Assembly (NCBI GenBank): GCA_903951425.1
Contig: CAJBBX010000073.1
Span: forward strand, 1-56,727
Direction of reading: 5' to 3'
Length of the DNA: 56,727 bases
DNA from: an uncultured Chthonomonas sp.
Lineage (GTDB): Bacteria; Armatimonadota; Chthonomonadetes; Chthonomonadales; CAJBBX01
In this document: piece by piece, positions 33,525 to 40,559 of the stretch
Layout of the letters: the number at the start of each line of letters is the position of its first letter
Numbering within the stretch: the stretch's first letter is position 1
Position numbers and translations under genes: made by a program
The notes under the pieces: generated by a model
What the model was told of the DNA's origin: nothing
Database searches by the model: none
Seen by the model: only the letters and a program-made list of their open reading frames with translations

Positions 33525-34151
33525 TTAATCGTCGCGGCGCGTGGCTCGATCGAAGAGGGCGACCAGTTCGGCGGCGTAGGCGTCCAGGTCGAAGTCGTCC
33601 TGCGTGGCGATCTGGAAGGCCACCTCGTCGATAGCCTTTCGGATGACCAGAGCCATCACGCGCGCATCGAACCGGCGGAACGCGCCCTGCTCCTGACCAT
33701 AGGCCAGGAGCCCTTCCAGGTGGGTCAGGCCCGTCTGGTGGAGCGCCGCAAGGGGTGACGACCCGCCGTCCCTGGGGCGGAAGTTGGCCCAGATGTCGAT
33801 GAGCGCCAGCATATGCGTCCTGTGCGAACGCATAAACCGGAGGTTCGACTCGATATAGGCCCGCAGCATCCCTGCAACCGTAGGCTCTACTTCGACGCGG
33901 GGCGCCATGAAGGAACCCGCGGCGGTGTAGACCGCGACGACCACCTGCTCGATCAGCTCCGCCTTCCCGGCGAAGTGGTACGAGATGACGCCCTTGCTGA
34001 TGCCGGCGCGTTCGGCGATCTGCGCCAACGACGCCCGGGCGCAACCGACAGAAGCGATCGTCTCGATGGCGCAGTCGACGATCTGGGCGCGCCGGGCCTT
34101 CTCGATGAACGAGTGCTCACCCTCGTCGTGTGGCTTTGTGGCTGGTGGCAT
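33525..34151 (-). CDS. TetR family transcriptional regulator
   Basis: A 208-residue protein. Residues 20-66 hold the TetR helix-turn-helix: IVDCAIETIASVGCARASLAQIAERAGISKG then VISYHFAGKAEL. The C-terminal ligand domain (about 85-200) is helical and unassigned. It is the last gene of the Tat-protein operon, 26 bases after the aldo/keto reductase gene, so it most likely autoregulates that operon, with an operator near 36223-36300. TAGAAT stands 6 bases before the ATG with no Shine-Dalgarno sequence, so a separate leaderless transcript is possible. The inducer is unknown; a sugar-like or aromatic compound would fit the neighbours. Confidence 0.93.
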   Translation of the reverse strand: MPPATKPHDEGEHSFIEKARRAQIVDCAIETIASVGCARASLAQIAERAGISKGVISYHFAGKAELIEQVVVAVYTAAGSFMAPRVEVEPTVAGMLRAYIESNLRFMRSHRTHMLALIDIWANFRPRDGGSSPLAALHQTGLTHLEGLLAYGQEQGAFRRFDARVMALVIRKAIDEVAFQIATQDDFDLDAYAAELVALFDRATRRDD

Positions 34152-34177
34152 GGCCGGATTCTAGCATGGTAGCCGCG

Positions 34178-35236
34178 TCAATCCTCGATCCTCATGGCCT
34201 TCACGGCGTCGCTCCGGTACAGCCTCTCGGCGAAGTCGGAGAGAAGCCGCCGATCGTCGTCCGTATAGGCGTGCTTGCCTGTGATGGTCTGGATGTTGGC
34301 GTCGACCTCCTCCTTCAGGCGCATGCCGATGTTCAGTAGATCGATCCGCCGGTCCTGGAGCGCCCAACGTATGGCCGCGGCGGGCAGCTTCGCCAGGCGC
34401 TGCGGGTCGTAGCCAGGGACGACGGCTTGCGACCAGGCGCCCAGCATTCCGGCTCCGATCACCTTCATCGCGACGATGCCCATCCCCTTCTGTTCGGCTT
34501 TGGCGATGCAGGCGTCGCGCAGCCGGGTCATCCGCTCGGACCAGATCTGGTCGTAGCCTCGCGGAACATACCCGTATGAGAGCATGCACTGGTCGAACCC
34601 GCCGGTGTCAATGAGGGCCAGCGCCTTGTCGAAGTAACCGTGGGCCGACATCCCGATGAACCGCGTGACCTTCTCATCGCGAAGCCTCACCATCTCGTCG
34701 TGGACCTTCATGGCCTGCCGCACGCTCATCTGCTCGATGCCAGGCGTCCCGTGCATCACCAGGATATCCAGGTGGTCCGTCTGAAGCTCCTTCAGCGACC
34801 GCTCAACGGACCGGCGCACCTCGCCGGGATCGGTACACTCCACCTTGGTGACGAGGCAGACCTGCTTGCGCCGGTCCTTCAACGCCTCTCCGATGATCGG
34901 CTGGCTCTCCATGTAGTTGCCGGCGGTGTCGAAGTACCGGATGCCCTGGTCGTAGGCATAGCGCACCAGTTCGACGCGAGCCTCGATGGAGAGGGTGTTT
35001 CCCCAAGCGCTGGGCAACGCCGCGCCGCCATACCCGAGGATGGGGAGCCTCAGCCCAGTTCTGCCCAGCTTGCACATGGGGATCGCAGGCGGCGGCTTGC
35101 CGCTGTCGCGTTTCCCATCGCCACAGCCTGCCGCCACCACCCCGCTGCAGGCGACGGCGGCGCCCACGGCGCCTGCCAGTAGTTCCCGACGACCCAATGC
35201 CGCGCTAACGCCCTCCCTGGCTTCAGCGATCAGCAC
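34178..35236 (-). CDS. Tat-exported lipoprotein aldo/keto reductase
   Basis: A 352-residue protein. The GTG at 35236 overlaps the upstream gene by 7 bases; before it the frame has no similarity. The N-terminus carries a twin-arginine signal (GRRELLAGAVGAAVA) ending in a lipobox-like VVAAGC, so it is probably a folded, lipid-anchored enzyme. The barrel starts at CKLGRTGLRLPILGYGG (about 50). Tetrad candidates are D and Y in RYFDTAGNYMES, K in CLVTKVEC and H in ILVMHGTP. Aldo/keto reductases are usually cytoplasmic NADPH enzymes; Tat export of a cofactor-loaded form is a known pattern in some phyla. It lies between a Tat propeller-like protein and a TetR regulator. Confidence 0.87.
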   Translation of the reverse strand: MLIAEAREGVSAALGRRELLAGAVGAAVACSGVVAAGCGDGKRDSGKPPPAIPMCKLGRTGLRLPILGYGGAALPSAWGNTLSIEARVELVRYAYDQGIRYFDTAGNYMESQPIIGEALKDRRKQVCLVTKVECTDPGEVRRSVERSLKELQTDHLDILVMHGTPGIEQMSVRQAMKVHDEMVRLRDEKVTRFIGMSAHGYFDKALALIDTGGFDQCMLSYGYVPRGYDQIWSERMTRLRDACIAKAEQKGMGIVAMKVIGAGMLGAWSQAVVPGYDPQRLAKLPAAAIRWALQDRRIDLLNIGMRLKEEVDANIQTITGKHAYTDDDRRLLSDFAERLYRSDAVKAMRIED

Positions 35237-36222
35237 GGCGCGGCCTCCCCGTGCGGGTACCTGTAGTCCGAGCCCGGCACGGTGGAGACCTGTCTGGTCG
35301 AGCCGTCGCGCAGGCTGTAGGCGTGGAGGCGGCCGATGCCCGTCTCGTGCGAGTGGTAGACGATCGACGTGCCGCCGTCGATCCAGCGCGGGTAGGCGAT
35401 CCAGTAGGGCTTGCCCGCCTCGTTGGCGATGGGCCGAGGGTCCGTGATAGCCCGCTTGGCGGCGTCGAAGCCCGCGACGTAGAGCGTACGGCCCGGGTCC
35501 TTGTACTCGAAGCCCTTCTGGAACTCGAAGCAGACCTGCGTCTCGTCCGGCGACACGCTGACCCGGTCGAGGAGGCCCTTTCCGGCCAGGTCGCACTCGA
35601 TGGGCTCGTAGCTGTGCGCCCCGCCAGGTTTGCGTCCCATCAGGAAGTAGCGGTACCCGTGCGTTGGGTGGTCGCACGAGACCAGGATGCGGCCGTCCTT
35701 GAGGCTGGAGTAGACCCAGGCATGGCGGCGCTCGTCGGTGAGGGCGACCTCCTCGCCGGGCTTGCCGCCCAGGGCGCCCTGCATGATGTGGTAGGCGCCC
35801 GTCACCGGGTTCCTCCGGTTCCAGACAGGCGTGTTACGTCCGTCGCGCGTCCAAGTGGGGTTGAAGTCCGTGTGCGTGCCGTCCGTCAGCGTGTGGAGCC
35901 CGTCCCCGTTGGCGCCGATGACGCAGACCTGGGTGATCCACTTGGCCACGTCGGGGTCGTCCTTCAGCCTGCGGAAGAAGATCAACCGGTCGCCGGTCTT
36001 CGACCAGGAGGGCTTGAAGTCCCAGTGCCCGGTCGTGATGGGCGTGCCCTCGGGCTTGCCGACCTCGGTCACATGAAGCCGGCCGTCCTTGTAGTAGGAG
36101 ATGCGCGGTCCCCTGGGAGCCGCCGCCGCGTCGAGCCCGAGTACCGGAGCCGCGGCCAGCATCGCCGATGCCCTGGCTGCCCTACCGAGGAACTCACGCC
36201 GATCCAACGCCACGCTTCCCAT
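35230..36222 (-). CDS. Tat-exported TolB/PD40-like beta-propeller protein
   Basis: A 330-residue protein. The start at 36222 has GGAGGG about 8 bases upstream and gives a twin-arginine signal (LDRREFLGRAARAS, cleaved near LDAAAA). The rest is made of repeated WD40-like strands of the PD40 type: FKPSWSKTGDRLIFFRR, FNPTWTRDGRNTPVW, RVSVSPDETQVCFEF and YPRWIDGGTSIVYHSHE. This is the fold of TolB and of oligogalacturonate lyase, whose His-rich segments (DHPTHGYRY, HSHE) it partly resembles. Oligogalacturonate lyase activity is therefore a possible alternative, unproven. First gene of the Tat/Tat/TetR operon; its promoter candidate is at 36265-36294. Confidence 0.8.
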   Translation of the reverse strand: MGSVALDRREFLGRAARASAMLAAAPVLGLDAAAAPRGPRISYYKDGRLHVTEVGKPEGTPITTGHWDFKPSWSKTGDRLIFFRRLKDDPDVAKWITQVCVIGANGDGLHTLTDGTHTDFNPTWTRDGRNTPVWNRRNPVTGAYHIMQGALGGKPGEEVALTDERRHAWVYSSLKDGRILVSCDHPTHGYRYFLMGRKPGGAHSYEPIECDLAGKGLLDRVSVSPDETQVCFEFQKGFEYKDPGRTLYVAGFDAAKRAITDPRPIANEAGKPYWIAYPRWIDGGTSIVYHSHETGIGRLHAYSLRDGSTRQVSTVPGSDYRYPHGEAAPC

Positions 36223-36426
36223 GCCGTATGCCCTCCATGACGACAGATCTGACCGACCGACCAAAGAATAGCCCGATCGATCAGTGAAGATCAATGGGGT
36301 CTGCTCTCGGCGTCGCGCAATCTCACCTTGCGATCCGTCCCCTCCGGCAGGAGACCGGCATACCGTCGCCTAACTAGTGCCCAAAGGCGGTCGCTTCCCG
36401 ACCGCACCCGAAGGAAGGCAACATCC
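36223..36426. promoter_or_regulatory. Divergent promoter region with candidate sigma-70 promoter and palindromes
   Basis: For the minus strand, TTGATC (36289-36294) and TATTCT (36265-36270) are spaced by 18 bases, a reasonable sigma-70-like promoter for the Tat operon. The perfect 8-bp palindrome GATCGATC (36274-36281) lies between the two boxes, and GACCGACCGACC (36251-36262) just downstream; either could be the TetR operator. For the plus strand I see only the AAGGAAGG ribosome site before 36427. Confidence 0.4.
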
Positions 36427-37803
36427 ATGCTCATCGCCTCGTTGGCCGCGTTGGCGGCCGCGTCGGCCTCCGGTCCCATCGCCCAGCACCCGACCAATCC
36501 GCGAATCTTCGCCTACAAGGGTAAGCCCACGGTGCTGGTCACCTCGGCCGAGCACTACGGCGGCGTGCTGAACCTGGGCATGGACGCCCGCAGGTACCTC
36601 GCCGCGCTGAAGGTCGACGGGCTCAACTACACGCGCGTCTTCTCCGGAGCCTACTGCGAGAGCCCCGCGGACTTCGGCATCCGCCACAACACACTGGCCC
36701 CGGAGGCCGGCAAGCTCATCTGCCCCTGGGCACGGTCAACTACCGACGGCTACGCCAACGGCGGCTCGAAGTTCGACCTCACGCGGTGGGACCAGGCCTA
36801 CTTCGCGCGGCTGCACGCCTTCGTCGGCGAGGCCCGCAAGCAGGGCATCATCGTGGAGATGGCCCTCTTTTGCCCGTTCTACGGCGACACCATGTGGAAC
36901 CTGAGCCCCATGAAAGCCGCCAACAACGTGAACGGAGTGGGGACCTGCGGCCGCGAGGAGGTCTACGCGCTGAAGGAGGAGGCCCTGACCCGCGTGCAGG
37001 AAGCCCTCACCCGGAAACTGACGCGCGAGATGAACCGCCACGACAACCTCTTCTTCGAGATCTGCAACGAGCCCTACTTCGGCGGTGTCACGCTGGAGTG
37101 GCAGCGGCGCATATCGGCCGCCATCGCCGACGAGGAGAGCCGCCTGCCCAAGAAGCATCTCATCGCCCAGAACATCGCCAACGGCTCGGCCCGCGTGACC
37201 GATCCGGATGCCAACGTGCGGGTCCTGAACTTCCACTACACCTCGCCGCCAGTGGCCGTGGCCGAGAACGCCGATCTGAAGCGCATCGTGACATGCGACG
37301 AGACGGGCTTCCAGGGCACCGCCGACGAGCCTTACCGCCGGCAGGGATGGGCCTTCATGCTCAGCGGCGGCGGCATGTACAACAACCTGGACTATTCCTT
37401 CACCGTGGCGCACCCCGACGGCACTGCCACGGTGGAGGATCCCACGCCGGGCGGCGGCGGGCCGGGCTTCCGCAAGCAGATGGCGACCCTCCTCCGCTTC
37501 ATGAACGCGCTGGACCTGGCCGCCGTGGCGCCGGACGGTTCGTGGCTCAAGCCCGTGGACGCCGCCGCGCAGGCCTACGCGCTCGCCAGGCCCGGCGCCC
37601 AGTACGCGGCGTATGTCTGCGGCGGGAACGGCGGCGGCCTCACCGTTACGCTGCCCGAGGGCAAGTACCGCGTCCGCTGGACGCAGCCGCTGACGGGTGT
37701 CGTCACCGACCGCGCCTGCACCTCCACGGGCGCCGCGCTCCAGATCACCCCGCCGGACTACCCCGGCGAGGCGGCCGTCCTGGTGACGCCGAAGCGGGGG
37801 TAG
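36427..37803 (+). CDS. Secreted GH-A clan (cellulase-like) glycoside hydrolase
   Basis: A 458-residue protein. The ATG at 36427 follows AAGGAAGG and gives a short signal peptide (1-16, ending ASASG). The TIM barrel covers about 30-390. FFEICNEPYFGG (about 209-220) holds the acid/base E215 and VTCDETGF (about 288-295) holds the probable nucleophile E292, in the order expected for clan GH-A (GH5-like). A C-terminal beta domain (about 395-458, GKYRVRWTQPLTG) closes it. Substrate is not predictable; a plant or microbial polysaccharide is likely. It ends 27 bases from the convergent alpha-galactosidase gene, with a hairpin in the gap. Confidence 0.83.
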   Translation: MLIASLAALAAASASGPIAQHPTNPRIFAYKGKPTVLVTSAEHYGGVLNLGMDARRYLAALKVDGLNYTRVFSGAYCESPADFGIRHNTLAPEAGKLICPWARSTTDGYANGGSKFDLTRWDQAYFARLHAFVGEARKQGIIVEMALFCPFYGDTMWNLSPMKAANNVNGVGTCGREEVYALKEEALTRVQEALTRKLTREMNRHDNLFFEICNEPYFGGVTLEWQRRISAAIADEESRLPKKHLIAQNIANGSARVTDPDANVRVLNFHYTSPPVAVAENADLKRIVTCDETGFQGTADEPYRRQGWAFMLSGGGMYNNLDYSFTVAHPDGTATVEDPTPGGGGPGFRKQMATLLRFMNALDLAAVAPDGSWLKPVDAAAQAYALARPGAQYAAYVCGGNGGGLTVTLPEGKYRVRWTQPLTGVVTDRACTSTGAALQITPPDYPGEAAVLVTPKRG

Positions 37804-37805
37804 CG

Positions 37806-37834
37806 CTAGGAGGGGCGCACCCCGTTGCCCCTAC
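37806..37834. terminator. Degenerate GTAGGGGC-type hairpin between convergent genes
   Basis: CTAGGAGGGGCGCACCCCGT then TGCCCCTAC: arms AGGGGC and GCCCCT pair, and outer TAG/CTA also pair with a 2-base bulge. It resembles the perfect hairpin at 16890-16920. The right arm contains the stop codon (37831-37833) of the minus-strand gene. Confidence 0.5.
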
Positions 37835-40338
37835 TTCAGCCTGGCGTATTCCACCACCACCGAACCAGGCTTGGAGGGGACGGTGACCTGCAGCTTGGCC
37901 AACTGGGCGCCGGTCATCGTCTCCGCCTTGCCGCGGGTGTAGCCAGCCGAGCGGCGGACGGAGTACGTCGCCTTGGGGTCGATGCCCCGCAGGTCGCAGT
38001 CGAACGCGCAGAACGGCGACAGGTGCCGCCTGAACGCGACCACCATGCCGTCGCCCTGCTGCGGGCGGTCGTACTGCCGGACCGACCAGTTCCTCGGGTC
38101 GTGATCGGTCGCTGTCAGGACGTGGAGGTCGCCGGAGTAGTAGCCTCGGAGCCGTTTGGCCTCGGCGATGGCTCGCTTCAGCTCCGCCTTCGGGTATTGG
38201 GCGGGGCGGACGTCCTCCGCGAAGGCGATCCCCGCGTTGGATCCGCTGCGGAACAGGTAGGGGCTGGAGCCCATCATGCCGCTGACGCTGTAGGGCACGT
38301 AGGGGCTCAGGCCGTCGGTCATGATCTGGTTGCGGATGGCCGCCTCGTTGAAATCCAGGTCGAAGAGCGGGCCGATCGTGTCGTCCGTGCGCCAGAGCGG
38401 GATGGACCGAGAGCAGGTCTCCAGGTCGATGCGAGTGCCGCCGCTGGCGCAGTTGTCGATGGCCAGGTGCGGGTACTCGCGGCGCAGGTCGTCCCACAGC
38501 CGGTAGAGGCACTCGACGTAGCGTATCTCCGTGAGGCCGGCGCGGTCGGGGTTGGCGCGGTCGCCGTGCTGCCAGTAGGGCAGCGGATTGATGTTAAAGT
38601 CGATGCGGAGCCAGCTCAGGTCGTACTCACGGATCGCCTCCGTCAGGTACCGCGTGATGTGCTCGCGAGCCGCCGGATTGCCCAGGTCCAGGAGGCCGCT
38701 ACCGTCGCCCGCCGGCGACAGGACCCACTCCGGGTGCTGCTTGGCGATGATGGTTCCGGAGGCCACGCGCTCCGGCTCGAACCACATCAGAAACTTCATG
38801 CCGGCCTGCCGGACCGCCCGGCCCATGGGCTTCAGGCCATGCGGGAACCGGTCCGGCGGCTCGGCGCTGCTCAGGGGCAGGGCGTAGTTGCCCATCCCGT
38901 CCGGGAAGCCGCCCCGCGTCCAGTAGGCGTCCAGCCAGAAGACCTCGAAGCCGAGGCCCTCCACGGAGCGCAGGTGCGCCGTCAGGTTCTGCTCGGTGGT
39001 GGCGTTCATCTCGTAGAACGAAGTGCTCAGGTGGATGATGGGCGGCGTGACCGCCTTGCCGTCGATCCTCGGCAGCACGTGGGCCAGCATGGTGCGCCGA
39101 AGGGCGTTGTGCGCCGTCTCCATGTCGGCTTCGGCGTAGTGGACCTGGAGGATGCGCGGCGAACGGATCGACTCGCCGGGCTTGAGCCGGAGATGGACGC
39201 CCTGCATGCCGGCCGAGATCCGCATGTCGCCGCCCGTGGGGCGCTCGATGGCCGCCTGCCACTGGCCGGACCATCCCACAGCGGTAGCCACGCCGCCTGT
39301 GCCCCAATCGACGGTGAAGAAGGGCCCGACCTCGGCTGCGGTGCGGCCGTCGGCGCTCACGAGCCGGGCCGTCGCTCCCGCAGCGACCTGCTCGTCGATC
39401 GGCTGCCAGCTCACCGGGCCATGGGCGCTGCCGCGTAGCCGGTGCAGCGCGACCTTGGCGCCCAGGCCCAGCCGCACCGAGGCATCGACGGCCCGGACAT
39501 CCTCCAGAAGCGGCGTCTCCGCCGTGCCTGTGTTGCGGAAGTGGAGCGTCCAGTCGGCGCCGGCCGTGTCCAGGTAGACGGTAGCCTCGGCTGTCACCTC
39601 CAGGCCGGTCTCGGGATCGGTCAGGACGACCGTCCGCTTCTCGGCGGTCGGTAAGGCGACGACGTGGACCTCGCGCCTCCAGTTGCTGACCAACTCCGAC
39701 GATGGCCGACCGCCGTAGGTGAACGAGAACGGCAGACCCGGCTTCAGCGTCGCCTGACCGGCAAGGCTGTCGAGCCAGAGCGTTCGGCCGTCTTCCAGCG
39801 TGACGCGGGCATCGGCCCAGTCGCCCTGATCCCATCCGCGCCCGTCGCCGCCGTCGTCCACGATGAGATCAAATGATCGGGCGCCGTGCATTTGCACAGC
39901 GATCGGCACAGGCGTCGCCCCGGCCCGCATAACGGGCGTGGAGAAGAGCTCCGTCCCGCCCGCCTGGACATGGAAGCGGACCGAAGCCGCCGTGTTGTCG
40001 ACGTTGCGGTCCAGCCCGATGAGCGCCGTGAACATGCGTGCCGGCGCGTCCAGCTCCACGCGCAGGACGCTGTGCGAGTTCACGCCGATCCCGTGAGCGA
40101 AGGTCCGCTCACCCAGCCGCATGGGCCCGCCGCCCGCGCCCCTGCGCAGGTGCGTGTCGCCGGCCACATCCTCATGGACCACGACGAGCCGCGAGGGCGG
40201 GGCGCCCGCGTCCTTCGCCTCGGCGAACGCCGACCGGGCCCACTGCCGCGTGGTCGACGCGATGGAGGCGAACGAATCCGAAGCGGGCAGGGACATGGGC
40301 ATACACTCCAGTGCCGCAAGCAGGGCCAGGCTGAGCAT
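37831..40338 (-). CDS. GH36-type alpha-galactosidase with N-terminal NPCBM domain
   Basis: An 835-residue protein. The start at 40338 has GAGGT upstream; signal peptide 1-19. Residues about 30-185 are an NPCBM-type carbohydrate-binding domain (FAHGIGVNSHSVLRVEL, GLDRNVDN, WADARVTLEDG). After a large beta-sandwich (190-430), the clan GH-D barrel (about 430-760) has LGFEVFWLDAYW, MKFLMWFEPERV, WLRIDFN (nucleophile candidate D579), DNCASGGTRID (628-638) and LWRTDD (acid/base candidate about D652). All these are classic GH27/GH36 landmarks. It should release terminal alpha-galactose outside the cytoplasm. A related alpha-N-acetylgalactosaminidase specificity cannot be excluded. Divergent from the next gene. 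Confidence 0.93.
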   Translation of the reverse strand: MLSLALLAALECMPMSLPASDSFASIASTTRQWARSAFAEAKDAGAPPSRLVVVHEDVAGDTHLRRGAGGGPMRLGERTFAHGIGVNSHSVLRVELDAPARMFTALIGLDRNVDNTAASVRFHVQAGGTELFSTPVMRAGATPVPIAVQMHGARSFDLIVDDGGDGRGWDQGDWADARVTLEDGRTLWLDSLAGQATLKPGLPFSFTYGGRPSSELVSNWRREVHVVALPTAEKRTVVLTDPETGLEVTAEATVYLDTAGADWTLHFRNTGTAETPLLEDVRAVDASVRLGLGAKVALHRLRGSAHGPVSWQPIDEQVAAGATARLVSADGRTAAEVGPFFTVDWGTGGVATAVGWSGQWQAAIERPTGGDMRISAGMQGVHLRLKPGESIRSPRILQVHYAEADMETAHNALRRTMLAHVLPRIDGKAVTPPIIHLSTSFYEMNATTEQNLTAHLRSVEGLGFEVFWLDAYWTRGGFPDGMGNYALPLSSAEPPDRFPHGLKPMGRAVRQAGMKFLMWFEPERVASGTIIAKQHPEWVLSPAGDGSGLLDLGNPAAREHITRYLTEAIREYDLSWLRIDFNINPLPYWQHGDRANPDRAGLTEIRYVECLYRLWDDLRREYPHLAIDNCASGGTRIDLETCSRSIPLWRTDDTIGPLFDLDFNEAAIRNQIMTDGLSPYVPYSVSGMMGSSPYLFRSGSNAGIAFAEDVRPAQYPKAELKRAIAEAKRLRGYYSGDLHVLTATDHDPRNWSVRQYDRPQQGDGMVVAFRRHLSPFCAFDCDLRGIDPKATYSVRRSAGYTRGKAETMTGAQLAKLQVTVPSKPGSVVVEYARLK

Positions 40339-40559
40339 GGTTGGTACCTCATGGCCCGTCCACTGCGATGGGTCAGGCTCGGGCCATGGATGAGTTCGGC
40401 GGCGGCGGCGCAATGCCCTGCCTCGCCCTGCCAAACCGTAGGCCGGCCTCCCAAAGCAGGAAGCTGCGGCCTCTCCGGCGTAGTTGGGTCGCACACCACC
40501 GAGGACGCGGAGGAGGGCGCGCACCCGCCACCGTGCCCTGTTCCCGCCGGAGGCCGACC
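40339..40559. promoter_or_regulatory. Divergent intergenic region
   Basis: These 221 GC-rich bases separate the alpha-galactosidase gene from the plus-strand glycosidase-like gene, so promoters for both should lie here. I see no convincing -35/-10 pair or operator. The ribosome site for 40560 is at about 40547-40553. Confidence 0.25.

Noticed and set aside
33838-33870. GGTTCGACTC, which recalls a tRNA T-loop
   Set aside because: It lies inside the TetR coding frame and no acceptor, D or anticodon stems can be drawn around it.
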